The notes beneath the pieces were generated by a model. It ran no database searches, had not been told where the DNA came from, and saw only the letters and a list, made by a program, of their open reading frames with translations. The position numbers and the translations under genes are program-made. Positions 9,761 through 22,476 of a stretch of 64,000 nucleotides of DNA are shown piece after piece; position 1 is the stretch's first letter; the number at the start of each line of letters is the position of its first letter. Source of the stretch: Hofstenia miamia (lineage: Eukaryota; Xenacoelomorpha; Acoela); assembly GCA_004352715.1 (NCBI GenBank), contig SCFE01000098.1, forward strand, positions 372,165-436,164. The letters run 5' to 3'.

Positions 9761-11951
9761 CTCAATAAATAATTTCATTTTCAATTATTGATATCAGTGA
9801 GTTAAAGAATATATATTACTTTGTACAGTAGGAAACTGCTACTATCAAGAACATTTAGGAAGAAGTACTGTTCATTGCTGTCTAGTGCAAATTAACATGC
9901 TATTATAAAATTACTAAAACTGATGAAATTTGTGTAAATTAATTTAAATTCAAGCAACAGTAGAATATTTATTGGAAGATTTTCATGTCCAATTAAGAAC
10001 AAATTATTGATATTTCGTAAATAAACGTTAATTTTCTTTAAAAATATTTAATGTCTTGTGCACTAAGATGATTAACATTCTTTTGTATTCTGTCAACCCA
10101 AACCCATTACCTTCTGTGAAATTTCTAAAGTTACTTTACATTCCCCTTTGTAGAGAGATAGTTATCATATATCAAATAACTAAACAAAGAGTCTTAACAA
10201 GATGCTTCTGTGATGTAGCATTTTAGAGAAAAGGCGTTTTGGGAGTAATGAAAGAAGAGCTGGTTTTTCACAAGAATATTTAAGAACTAATGAGCATTTG
10301 ATTGATGTATCATAAATAATGCGTATTTTGGCCAAATTCATTTTCTACATACAACTATGTAATTTGATCTTGTTAAGTATTTTCAACATTAATAATTGAA
10401 TTTTGTTTATTTTAAAGACTCTTAGAAATGTTGCAAGGGTTGAAAATCTGAGGTTTTGAGATAAATTAGCTCGACCTTCTATTTTAGCATGTGAAGTGCA
10501 ACAATAAACGGTTTTCATTAATCAATTCCTCACATTAACAAAAACAATGCTCTCACCATTCTAGTTAACTGCAAAAATGCTTCCTAGCAATGTTATAACT
10601 GCCCCAACGAATTCAGATTGTGTTTTTTAAATTTAAAAAGTACAACATGTTCTGGAAATGAAAACATTCTCAAGAGACCAATGTAATAAGTAGAGCAATT
10701 AAAATGGACCAACAAACTAAGAAATTTTGACCTTATTTTGAGCTAATGATGAAATTAAAACCACTGCAAACCGAGTAGGTATTAGTGTTATAAAGTAGTA
10801 TTTACGAATGGCAAAATGCTTAAAGTTTTCAACAGAAATCATAAATACTTTGTTAAAATCCTTGGGAGCTGAGAGAAAATTTATTCACGAACGGCATTAG
10901 AACATCAAATTTATCTTGAATTCATAGATTGATAAGAATTATCACGAAAAATATTTAAATTTGGTATCAAACAGTCGATTTCAACGATGTTGTGACTTAA
11001 GAATGAAATTTTGACCTAACAAAATATTCTTACTTTTTTAACTTTACAACCATACTAAGTAATTGCGAAATTCGTGTTTTTCAGGTATAGACAAATTTTG
11101 CAATATATTTTTGACAGAAAAAATTTTTTAATTTATTTACTCACCCTATTAATGACTATGAACAGATTTTTTAAAATCACTGACTTATGTAAAAGTAAAC
11201 ACTAATTTCCAAAATTTGTGATTTTGATTAACAATTTATTCTTTGTAAAAGCCAAAAGTAAATCAATGAAAATTATGAGTAAAAAATGATCTCAAATCCA
11301 TTATGTTAAATAACTCGAAAAATTAATAAAAAAACAAAACAAACAATTGTGTAGCCTTATATCGAACGGATGATATAAAAATGTCAACATGCTTACTGGT
11401 ATCTAGGAACATCGAAGATTAGAAACCGCAAATTGAAACGCATAAACATACTACTAAAGAAATAGATATTGCATCCTACACATCTAATTTAAAACCAAAA
11501 AATATTGATTAGGAATTTTTATTATTAGATGGGGTTGTAAATTATAATGACTTCTAGCTTCATAATAAATTTAAGAATAATGCTAAAATTTGTAACTTAG
11601 AGTATCTGTTTGTCAAACAATATCGTCCATTAAATCAGAATAAAGCAGTAACATGCAGGAATCTCCTCTGACTCAGATATTCAAAAGGCTGTAAATTATG
11701 TGAGAAATATATATATGTTCAATAAGTCACTTCCATAAACGATATCGTTCTGCCATCTGTACTATGGTATATTGGAAAACTGGTTAATCACTGATGGCTG
11801 AGCGCTGAGTTATCAAATTTTGACAGCGCATCAAAATTGAATCATTCAATTTTTAGCTACTGTTGTCTAACAACTGTTTGTAATGTCATATCTTCCTCCA
11901 TTGGAATTTATGTCGTGTTGCCATATTCTATTTGCAGACAAATTTATGATA

Positions 11952-11995
<44 letters not shown>

Positions 11996-12261
11996 CAAAC
12001 TTTAATTTCCGTACATAGCACAAGATGTTATGTAAAAATATTGGAAAAAGTTGCTATTGGAACCGAGGGAGAGTTCCATTATTAATAAGGTTTAGTGCTG
12101 CAGGAAGAAATGTTCTAGAATATCGCACATCTTTTCTCATGGCTAGTCTTACCTTTGTCCTCGTCTGATGCTTAGAAAAAATGATGTTTTTGTGCAGTGA
12201 ATGATGTTTGTCCTCATATATATTGTTTCTATCATTCTTAAATAATCAATAGTGGGCGTTG
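9761..12261. other. No gene recognised; (AT)n at about 11955-11990
   Basis: 2.5 kb of AT-rich sequence without a convincing ORF, splice-bounded exon or RNA gene. A near-palindromic ACGATATCGT lies at about 11740. The (AT)n at 11955-11990 generates Ile/Tyr pseudo-peptides that I did not call. Confidence 0.4.
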
Positions 12262-13440
12262 TTAAAGAAATTGTAAAAGATTCGTCTTTTCAAAATTTGT
12301 TAATTTAGCAAACAATGTTAGAGGTTTTTTAAGATCTTTTCTGTTTCTTTCTGTGATACCTATTGACCATGCAACAGTAGCATATGTGTATATAGGTAAT
12401 GCATACATATTAAGAATTAGCCATTTTTTACTAAAGGATATGTATTCAATTAAAAATGACATTGATAGAATACACCTATATGCTTTCTTTATAACCGCTT
12501 CCACATGGTTATTCTAATTCAAATTCTTGTTTAGCATTAAATCAAGATATTTGATTTCACTCATCAAGGAAAATTCCATATTTTTGCAACGTGTTTTGTT
12601 ATTAACAATTGACAGCAATTTTGGATTTTTAGTGTTGAATTGGCTAAAACATAGAATCGCAGATTTCTTTACATTTATAATGAGATTGCTTTGCTTAGAT
12701 AATCGAACTATATCGGTAAGATTAAGGTTTAAGACCAATATCATCGCTTTCACAAGATGAAATGAAGTACTAGACATACCAGACAGTGATCCCCCTTGAG
12801 GTACTCAATAATTTTATCTGAGAATTTGTTATATCCATATTTAATACTTTGATTCAAGCCAAAGAGATATGATTTTAAGAATTTCGCTAAGCAACATATT
12901 TTGCAGCACCGTATTGTATGCCTACTATAATCAAGAAAAGTAACCTTTACAATTGATTTCTCTTTAGAATTTAAGAATGTTCCTACACTGTCCATTAAAA
13001 ATAACAAAGCGTACGTAGTTGATCTATTCTGTTAATAGCTGAATTGGTCGATATTTAAAATTTGTGTAATAAGATCAATGAATCTAAGCATCTTGCTGCA
13101 ATTGGCGTTACTGTTATAGGCCTAAAGTGTTTATAGTTATTTTCATCCGGACATTGAACTTTAGGAATTGGTGTAATAGAAGCCGCTTTCCACTTAGTTG
13201 AGTACCAAAATTTTGAAATGTACTTTTGATATAGATAGCGATATGGTTTGGAAATGTCTTTAACGAATTTTTTAAAAATCCACGAAGGCGGTATACTGTT
13301 CCCTCCTGATGTAGTTGGCTTTAACTTTTCGAAAAATAATTTCTACTATCACTTAATTGATTACTGGGACATTTGTATAGTCTGCAAAATCTAAGAGTTC
13401 ATCATCGGCTTCTCTATATTTACTATATGAGGTAAAACCC
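12262..13440 (-). pseudogene. LINE (Jockey/CR1-like) reverse-transcriptase relic
   Basis: Order on the minus strand: an upstream linker (from about 13440), WKAASITPIPK and HFRPITVTPIAARCLDSLI (13200-13080, RT blocks 0-2), RSTTYALLFLMDS and VKVTFLDYSRHTI (13040-12920, the F.DysKAFDt block), then IKYLDLMLNKNLN and the carboxyl segment LNMYALPIYTYATVAW to about 12262. The FADD/YADD block could not be read intact. Several frameshifts and stops separate the pieces, so it is dead. Its length of about 1.2 kb is a 5'-truncated fragment of an element that would usually be several kb. Confidence 0.8.
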
Positions 13441-15452
13441 ATATTGAGTGACATTGCTTCCTTTATTTATTCTAATCTTAGGGCTTATTGGCCTTTGGCG
13501 AATTTTCATTTCAGCAAATAATTCCTTAGTTGTACATTTTTCTAATTGCTTTTCTCTTTATTTTTTAACATATATATATATATATATATATATNACCAAC
13601 ACTAAAAAAAGCAGAATTTGCATTTTTTTAAAGGCTTTTCGTTTTAAGGATATCTGTTTAACATATTCAGCCTGAAAAGGTCAATGCAATATTGAAATAA
13701 ATAATATCCTATATTTGGATCACTAGTTAGTGAATACTTCATGAATTCATATTATATCTAAATATATTGCATAATATCCTGACATCCCGGGACCAACCCA
13801 AACATTTTAGCAAATACAAAATTTATATGATTCTAAAAGTTCAAAATGTAAAACTATATTTGAAAGTGATTCAGCATATTCTAAAACCAATTTAATCAGA
13901 ATTTTTTAACATATATATATATATATATATATATCAAATAATGGATGTGTGCTTGACATTGTTTTGATTATTTGATATTGATTGGAATCTTAATACATGT
14001 ACATATATAAACTTCCTAACTAGACTTTCAATCAATAACTCAATCAATACTTTGATTTATCTCCAAGGAGTAATGATTTATATGTTAATGGGTATCCTTT
14101 AAAACGAATCTAAATTTTGCTTTATATGCTGCCCAAGTAGTCACACTATAAGTTATATTTGTTCAAATACGATTAGAATCTTCATTTTAGCAAGAAAGCT
14201 CTGTCTTAAGCGAGAAGTGGTTAAATAATTTATTTTTCAATTAATGTTGTACAAAATTTGTGAAAACTACTAAAATTGGAATTATGTAAAACAACATTAA
14301 ATGTAAAGTTGAAAAATCGGGTACCATTTCGGGTAAGTCCACATGTCCAATTTAAATATCATATCACCAATATAAGATTATGTAATATTTACACACTGAT
14401 GATTCAAAAAAACAGTTCCTCAAATAACAAAGGATTGATCAGGTTGTTCCCTCATAAGACAATTTTATTCAATATTTATACAAACTATTGTCAGACAAGC
14501 TAAAAATTAAATGCCTCTTTCTCTATAAACAACTTATCAAATTTATGCGACAAATTTTAATGAACTGTAATATATTGAAGCCTTTATACCAACAAACTAA
14601 TAAAAAATGTAAGTTAATAAAATTATTTTACAATTGCAATTAACAAGTTTAAAAATAGATTGGAAAAATCGAATTGTAACGAATATAAGAATAATCAACA
14701 TGGAAAAATATTTTGCAACAATAAACAAGTGCCAATAAATATTTTATTGATTAAAAACAGTGAAATTCAAAATAGCAATTTTTGGTTGCGTTAGAAATAA
14801 ATTGATTTGTTTGCTTGCTAAAATAAAACTATTATTATAGTATTGCTTTTAACTAAAATGTTGGCCTAAACCATTTAACAACTTTAGTTTGTTTCACACA
14901 AAGATTGTGCATATTACAACAAAATTGTGAATTTTTCCGAAAATTATCTAAAAATATCAATGCTATGAATTTCTTCTAGGACTTTTTTCATATTAAAAAC
15001 CACAAATTTCATCAAAATAGTGTTTATATTACAAATGTTCAGAGAAAAAATTCTTACTATACTAAATATTATTTCCATGTATTATAAATTAGTCAATAAA
15101 ATTTACAAATGAATTTGCTTTCCGGCAAGGAAATTCATTTTTATTAAAGCAAAACAAAAGAAAACTAATTGTAAGTTAAAATATCTGTTTACCTCAAATT
15201 TGATCCAGATGTTATTTCTGTTTATGTTTTTTTGCCTATTATGTTGCTTTCAATACAAGTTTATACAAATTAATGTCTAGACAGTGTGAATAAATGGATT
15301 TCTGAAACAGACTGAACATATGTTGTTATTGGTGCTTACACATTATTTATTCTATGTGTACAAGAATATAAATTTGTCCACCTGGTTTACTTCGACTATT
15401 AGGCGGGATATAATTTCAGCAGGTTACAAGTCAATGATTTTTGATGTGGAGA
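13441..15452. other. Mostly non-coding; (AT)n at 13571-13593 and 13912-13934
   Basis: Two (AT)n tracts (the first ending at a single N, 13594) and one possible LTR-retrotransposon fragment at 14276-14475 listed separately. Nothing else is recognisable. Confidence 0.4.
14276..14475 (+). pseudogene. Possible Ty3/gypsy-like RT fragment
   Basis: A short frame with KLKNRVPFRVSP followed about 30 residues later by IQKNSSSNN and then LIRLFPHK. This spacing resembles the start of the RT domain in Ty3/gypsy-type LTR elements (l....PfR..py........I..S.SpyaSP...v.KK). No protease, downstream RT core or LTR was found, so it is at most a small decayed piece, and the match may be fortuitous. Confidence 0.35.
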
Positions 15453-16595
15453 CAGAGATGGGAGCGGTACCCCCAATTGATGACTATGTCAGGTCCGGTT
15501 CTGATCACCCCCTGACCGGTGATCGGTGTTGACCAGTCCGGTACCCAGGTTACTCTAATTTGGGTACCAGCTTACTGGTCCTCAAATTATAGAGTACCGA
15601 TTTTTACCGCATTACCTAGATTCACTGTGTTTCTAGATAGGTTTAATTCTTTTTTTGACTGGTTGTGAGTGGCATTACTTTTTTCGGTCCGTTTTTTGCA
15701 TTTCATAATGCATTTATATAGTTGAATACACGTGTATTGAACGCATACGCATTTGAGTTTTCGCATTAATCCTAAATATCTCATAGTTCATTTAAAGGCA
15801 CAAATAAAAAAATCGAAACTAATCACCCAATGCTTTAATGCTGCAAATGTCAATAACGTATTTTGTTTGAATATTGGTAATCCTATGTAAATAATTATTC
15901 CATGATAAATTTTAGTATTTAATTGCACGCTATGATTATTTCCAAATATCGATGGTGATGATTTTGAATCGTCATCTTAAGCCTAATAAAGAAGCAGGGC
16001 GTAACGCCCGTGGTGATCCAGTAATGAAAATAATCACGTCAAGGTAAAAATTCCCCCACTAGTAGGTAGTTAATCGTGACATTTATTCTGAAAATATAAT
16101 CTAATAATGAATTATGGAATTACATTGGTTTATGCCTTCAAAGGCAATAGGGCATATTTACTAACAGCTTCTATAAGTTCTAAGTCATTACTATTACGAT
16201 TCAGTTGCAATATATAACGGTAAAAGTTAAATGGAGGCCTACACTTAAATATGGTGTATGGTGTTATTATTTATATACTTACATGTAGATCCTTAGAACT
16301 CTGATTTACGAGATTTATACCACTGAATCGACTGAATCGTTATGCAATTGTATTGATTCAAAAAGACGACTTGATGCACGTTGTTGGATTGTATGTGGGA
16401 TATACTATTTTTTCGCACAACTGTTATTATGGTAATTGTCATGAGCTTTTGAGAGTTTACAGCTTGAGATTTGAGAATATCCTAGAAAAGTAAGACCGGA
16501 GACACATCTCAAAGTGACCGGTTTTGACCGGTGAAGTGAAATTAAGTGTGACCGGATCCGGTCCGATGGTCAGTACCGTTCGGCTTCTATCTCTG
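15453..16595. mobile_element. Non-autonomous hAT element (1,143 bp) with ACCGG-rich ends
   Basis: The ends begin CAGAGATGGGAGCGGTAC (left) and CAGAGATAGAAGCCGAACGG (right, inverted). A perfect 8-bp target-site duplication, TGTGGAGA, lies at 15445-15452 and 16596-16603. The first and last ~110 bp carry many ACCGG/CCGGT/TCCGG motifs in both orientations, unlike the AT-rich middle. Subterminal motif clusters of this sort are known transposase-binding sites in hAT elements. No transposase ORF is present. Confidence 0.93.
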
Positions 16596-16603
16596 TGTGG
16601 AGA

Positions 16604-17345
16604 TCAAGGGGAGAGATATAGTTTTTCTCAAAATCTTTCTAATGCTTCTAAAAACCAGTATATAGAGTATCATATATTTAACACGAAAATTGTTAATGTT
16701 TTGCTATTTTAACATTTTCGCAATGTCCATTTAGATTTAGGGCTTTGATATTTAAGAAATGGTAGTCTAGCACCGATTAACAAAACCAATGAGGGATAGG
16801 AAATTTACTGTTTGTTCGCGATCGATCACTTGGAAAAACACTAAGCTCAGAGTTGAGTAGAGTAAGTGATATAAATTAGATCTGATACAAATTATGGGTC
16901 GAGTCGGGTCAGATTACGGATACAATTTTTTAACAGCTTACAGTTTTTTAAGTGGATCCTTTTATGCACCGTAGATTTTGCTGTCATCACAGATAAATAG
17001 AAGTTAGCTTTTTGAAATATTACTTTCTCCAAAAATATTACATTAGTATTTGAGTTCGTAACTTCTTTGCGAAGTCCCATCGATTTTTATGTAAAGAAAG
17101 GAAATAACGCCAATAATTATACATCTGTAAATCCTGACCCCAACCCCCTTCCCCCTCCCTACCAACAATCTTGATATCATGCAAAGATAAATTACAATCG
17201 TGTAATTATAGTGAAATGTGCACCGAGACTTTCTCGTAATTAATAACTGCATGCATTTAGTGATATCATTTATGTAATAATGAAATCTGAGTCATTTTCC
17301 ATTTTAAAATTGAATTTAAATTTTTCCTTAAGTAAATATACGTTA
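16604..17345. other. No gene recognised
   Basis: AT-rich, with a short GC-richer patch (GGGTCGAGTCGGGTCAG) at about 16896 and a C-rich run at about 17140-17160. Either could be the decayed end of a DNA element, but no partner end is visible. Confidence 0.35.
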
Positions 17346-17640
17346 AGAGTCAAAGCAAATTTATTAAGATAAACTTTGAAAATTATTTAAATTATCATTG
17401 CAATAAATTCAAAATTAAGGGAGTGTTTAAAAAATCATTTTTGTCAGTTCTCAATATGATGAGTTTATAAAAAAATTTTTCATATTCATCAGAATTATGA
17501 CAATGGCTTGAACACATTGTCTGCAATATTTCAAAATGAACCAACTTACTATTTCTGAAAATCTGAAGCATTTTTATAGCATCAAGTGCAGATGCAGAGG
17601 GATTGGAAGTCACGCCATTCATTCGAAGTACACATTTTTA
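17346..17640 (-). mobile_element. Second copy of a LINE-like 3' end with an unrecognised reading frame
   Basis: At 17346-17372 the minus strand ends in AATAAATTTGCTTTGACTC, the same terminal sequence as the element at 8171. Upstream on that strand, 17622-17395 is an open frame of about 75 residues (SNPSASALDAIKML near its start). That motif faintly resembles the NPsa..f..a...L block near the carboxyl end of P-element/THAP9 transposases, which would conflict with a LINE identity. I cannot decide between them. Confidence 0.35.
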
Positions 17641-18957
17641 AAACTAATTTCTTGAACTTTTGTGTGGTCTGATTCATCAACATACTGAGATCTTCAATAT
17701 TATCTTAAATATAGGTAATCTAAAACACAATGATTTATTGAAGTAAATTTGGTAAGATCAGTAAACTTGGACTTGACATATGATATTTTATAATATTTTT
17801 TAAAATGATTATATCAGCTATTGATATAGCTTTTGTTTTTGGAAAATGTACTCAAAAAGCATAGCCGAAGTCGCAGTCAATTGGTAGCTGAAAAGAAATA
17901 AAATTTTTATGTGAAGCAAGTGAAGCAAATAGAAATTGCCAAGTGCTTGTTAATTGTTACATTTTACATTAAAGTAGGTGCATGCTTCTAAAAAATTCTG
18001 TTTCACTTACTTCACTGTGAAATAATACCCACTATATAGAAATTGAATGAGCTTAGTCTGAATTATTTCTTTACTTTATGCTATTTCTACAATTACCTCT
18101 TGCATTTTACGATGATTAAGATATTCTTATATATCGTTTTATTAAATTTATACTTTAGCAACACAAAAATTAAAAATTATGAGCATCATTTCTTGCATCT
18201 AATTTAAAAAAAATTAATTATTTGCAGTCCTTGAACAATTTTCTTAGACGAGAGTAAACTATACGTCTGTAGAGAATTCAACAGACGCCTTAGGGAATTA
18301 TTTGTAGGTTTTATAAAAAAACTAATTTACACTTAAATTTCAGTTTGCTTAAAAAACATTGTCATTTTAGAATATTGTTATAAAAGCATTTTGCATGGTT
18401 TGGATAAATGCATATACGAATTTTAAAATCACTAAGTTAATATTACTATAACAACACTACTGTATACTGGCTACAATAACAATATTTTATACCACTGATA
18501 TTTCCTGAATTTTTAATATTTGACATAGTCAGAAACTCAAATAAAACAATTTCCTGTATAAAATATGTGCTAAAGAATTTGAAAAGCTCACAATTTCACA
18601 ATTATATCTTCAAAATGAAATACGAAGTACATTTACGAAAAAATTTTGGATTTTAGATCTCCAACTATTCTAGCTGTAAGAAAGTCTTATTTGCTAGAGC
18701 CAAGTGTATACCACCAAATTTCAACAATCTCAAATATATATATATATATATATATATATTGTAATTGTATACATGCAGTATTTGTAATATTAATTACATC
18801 GAAGACCATAATTCTTAAATAGATAAATTATTTAGTCTTTGGCTACAAATTTTTAATATAATATCATTTTATTTACTTTCAACATATGTTTCCAAATGAA
18901 ATATATGGTTCCAATAGTAAATAAAACTAAATTATAGTTTTATTTGGATTTAGACTA
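17641..18957. other. No gene recognised; (AT)n at about 18735-18760
   Basis: AT-rich sequence with scattered stops in all frames that I read. One (AT)n tract. No RNA gene seen. Confidence 0.35.
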
Positions 18958-19190
18958 ATGAATGTGACACTGTGTACACGAAGCAAAATTGCTACACTTG
19001 CAGAGCACACGTATATTTCACAGAGGGACATTGCAGCTCTTGTTAAGGTTAATCATAGCAATGTTAGTTACATAATACAAAATTGAAAGTGCGGAAGCAA
19101 GAGGACAACGGCAACAAGATCAGATGTCAAAAAGAACCCCCGAGCTACTAACTGTTAGAAAATATTTAATTGAGGAAGGAGAATCTATTT
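18958..19190 (+). pseudogene. Tc1-like transposase, N-terminal HTH relic
   Basis: From ATG 18958 the frame reads RSKIATLAEHTYISQRDIAA and then VKVNHSNVSYIIQ before a stop. This is the paired-like helix-turn-helix of Tc1 transposases (R..I..L.e...s...IA..v.vs.s.Vs.ii). Past the stop, a KCGSKRTTATRSD segment matches the linker to the second DNA-binding helix. The catalytic domain is not recognisable downstream, so only the first third survives. Confidence 0.6.
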
Positions 19191-21640
19191 GCTAAAGCCA
19201 CCCATCGACTAAGGTAGTTGAACCGCAGTTCCATGACAAACAATTTCTAACATTATTACAAGTTGGTCCCATGATCTTGAGATCACACAGATATGCCAAA
19301 ATTTAATTTGAAGCATGCCAAAATGCATTCCAATAAACTTTATTGAGATTAAATATATTCCACAAAGGGATGCAGTTTCAAAGAGTTTGTGCAATTATTG
19401 CAATAGCCTCGCCAAAATAATCAAGTATTTTGATTTCAATTTCATATCCATCCTAAGAAATTGCTATAGTGTTGCATATGCGTGCTTGTTTATTATATGA
19501 AGTATTTCATCCATATTGCATTCATTGTTTCATTTCCTTCAATAATGAAATCACCGTTTTCGAAGTTACCGATCTTCATTTTCACCATTAATTCCTTCAA
19601 GATCACTGTTGATTGAGGTCTCACCTTTGAAAGCGGTTTTTGAAGCTATCACTCGATACCTCTCTCATGCTCTATTCAACAAATGCATTTTCAACAAGAT
19701 ATCGAAATCCCCAGGATCGTGGTCGCATGTCGAAGATTGTAAACCCAATTTAACAGGCATATTTTTTGAATGCATATAGTGGGGAAGCTGAGAAACTTTT
19801 CAATAACCTCGTTAAAATCGTCATTTTGATTTTTTTAGCGCGCAATTTGGAATGTTTCTGCAGCGTATGTTTTATAAATTGTGCTCTATTTGATCCCCAA
19901 TGTTGTGTATTTTGCTATTTTAAGGTACCCTATTTTGAGTAAAATCAAGGGTAATTTTATTAAAAATGTCAAATACGCAATATTAAACTGCCTTATTTTG
20001 AGTATTACGCTATTTTGATGGTATACCCAACTCAGATTCGACTGTATATAGTAATAGATAAAATATCGAAAAATGAAATTATTTATTGTTGATGGAGGGC
20101 ATTGTATAAATGAAAAATATTTAAAAAATTGTAAAAAAGTTTTTAGAATATGTAAGACCCTATTTTCATTCCTTTTAACTAAATTCAGATATCCATAGTG
20201 ATTTCATCATGTTGTTAATTTGATAAATCATTTGCTTATGTTATGTTACCATTTGGGTGGTAAAACAATCTATCAGTTAAATTCTATCTTCTAGACAAAA
20301 ATATGTTGCATTTAGGTGAAGAAATGTAGAGTGGTGCAATTTTCAATTTGGTAGTCACCAATGAATCGATAGAAGATGAGACGTCCTCATTTTATATGTC
20401 GTAGATAATGGCTTGAGTTAATATATTGCGAATGAGCAGAGAAAAATGTAATTATCGAATGTCACAACTGGAATCTATAGATTATAGATAAGATCACTCA
20501 ATGGTTATTCATGTACAGGTATAAATAGATTGAATTCAGTCATCAAAAGTGGAGTTACTTTCAATATTTATCACATATAAGAACATATTACTTGATCTGA
20601 TAACAGTAATAACCAAAAAAATGGGTATTACAAAATCAGTTTTTATAAAACTCTACATATTTATTCACAATGACGATACATTTTCGAAATCATTCGAGCA
20701 ATTCATAGCGGTCAAAGGGAACAGAATTTCCCGTCTTAAAATAGTTTCTACAATTTAGCCGGTGATGATGAGTTCAATGCTGGTTTATGATTTGGTTTAA
20801 TTAGGTTGCAAGTGACATAGGTTGACATTCTGAACAAGTTGTTTCCTGATTTTGACATCAATGCTGAAAGTTTCGATTTTCGTTAGCATTATTCATTTTA
20901 AAAGTAGGCATGTACGGATGAGTAATTTCTAAAATCAGGCTAAATTTTTATTAAACTATATTTATCAATTTATTCAGAATTAATTATCCATGATTTTTCT
21001 TTCCCTTAGATTCTGTGGATCTTCTTGCCTCGAGATTTATTGGCCCAATCGTATGGAAATGAGAGCTGGGACAAAAGGCATGTATTTCAATGCGTAGAAG
21101 AGATATGATAGATTATGGGAGCACATAAAACAAAGGGATGGGACGGGACTAGAACCAAATTCAATAGGGAGAAGTGGTATAGGATTAGTGAAATTTTGAT
21201 CTTGGATGCCCCTAGTCTCGGCCCTGCTTATAGTCTCAAATAATAAAAAATAATATCCTAAAACTCAAGCTCTTAATAACAAGATTTCTCCATTGATGAT
21301 AGTAATCTTTGTATAAACTTTTAACTTCTAGATTGTTAAAATATATTATTTAATTTTTTAAATAGCAGTAAGAAATTATGCACAACAGAAATGTTACCAT
21401 GGTTGGTAGAAAGTGCATATAGGTTTTTTAACTGATTGAAAGTATGTTGAAGAATGTATTGTTTGGATTTTATAATCAGTATAATACTGCAAAATGACGT
21501 GCCTCAATTACAAATACACCATATTGTATTTGAGCTTATATTTTATAATTGGCACATGTAAAGCAGTTTTCTTCTGTTCGATCCAGACGTTACAAGAGTA
21601 TAAAAGAAAACAAAACAAAAACTAAAACAAACACGGAATA
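19191..21640. other. No gene recognised; possible solitary transposon ends
   Basis: AT-rich with short ORFs below 70 codons that show no family motif. Two sequences look like lone right-hand transposon ends: TCAGATTCGACTGTA next to TA at about 20030-20047 (pogo/Tigger-like) and CCCCTAGTCTCGGCCCTG ending at about 21228 (CAG-type, hAT-like). No left partners were found. Confidence 0.3.
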
Positions 21641-21775
21641 CTAATCCTTCAAAAAGAGCTTTAATCACAAAAGCAGGTTACAAAATTGAAGCAGAAGGTA
21701 GAAAAGTTAAATACTCTTAACTTCAACAAATCTGTAAATGTGACTATAGAATCGCAAAAATGTGTTGGGATAAAA

Positions 21776-22468
21776 CAGCGGTTCTTAACCGGGGGAAATT
21801 GGGAAATAAATAAAAGGAAAATAATTTTTGAAAAATAAAATATTTTTAGAAATTATTATTTATAAATCAAAATGTCACAATATATTTTAATAAAAATTCA
21901 ATACATTGTTTATAAATCTGTATAGTCTTTAAGCGGAAATAAACAGTATGTTCCATGTTCAGGATTTATTACTGACTTATCCTTAACCTATCCTTTAATG
22001 ATTCACTAATTTTGTACGCACGACCTCAAATATACATGTACTTACAAGTACATAAATGTACGTAAGTGTATACAATCACAGATGCGTGTATGTACTGTAC
22101 TTCTAACAAATCTAGAATTATATTCGTCTTAATATTTTCAATACAACGTGTTTTTTCACCTGTAAGAAATGCTTGTGTGTACTATAAATATATAGATGTT
22201 ACTTGTCTGCTTTCTTCTCTGCTCCTTCACTTTTGTAAGTCATACGAAGGGCTCCTTGACACTTTCAACGACTGAACCCGATATCGAGTTGTTAGCAGCA
22301 AAAAACGTTCTCATTTATTTTACTTTCTTTCTTGTTATGATATTGAAAAATACATCAATTATTGTTAAATAAAGATTTTTTTCATTTTTATATGTAAACA
22401 GATGGAGGGGGTAATGGGACAAAAAAAATTTATAGGGGGAAATGATCCAAAAAGGTTAAGAACCCCTG
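21776..22468. mobile_element. Non-autonomous hAT element (693 bp) inside a mariner-like relic
   Basis: The left end CAGCGGTTCTTAACC and right end GGTTAAGAACCCCTG are inverted copies (14 of 15). The flanks GGATAAAA (21768-21775) and GGATAGAA (22469-22476) are an 8-bp target duplication with one change. CAG..GTTCTTAACC is the classic terminus of Charlie-type hATs. The interior is AT-rich with no transposase. It splits transposase sequence that continues from 22477. Confidence 0.88.
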
Positions 22469-22476
22469 GGATAGAA

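Noticed and set aside
17395-17622. P-element/THAP9 transposase carboxyl end
   Set aside because: Only one short motif (NPSASALDA) fits and the 3' context is that of a LINE; kept as unresolved rather than called.
20020-20050. Pogo/Tigger-like right end (TCAGATTCGACTGTA next to TA)
   Set aside because: No left end or transposase was found; mentioned only in the stretch description.
21180-21228. CAG-type terminus CCCCTAGTCTCGGCCCTG
   Set aside because: No inverted partner or target duplication could be found upstream.
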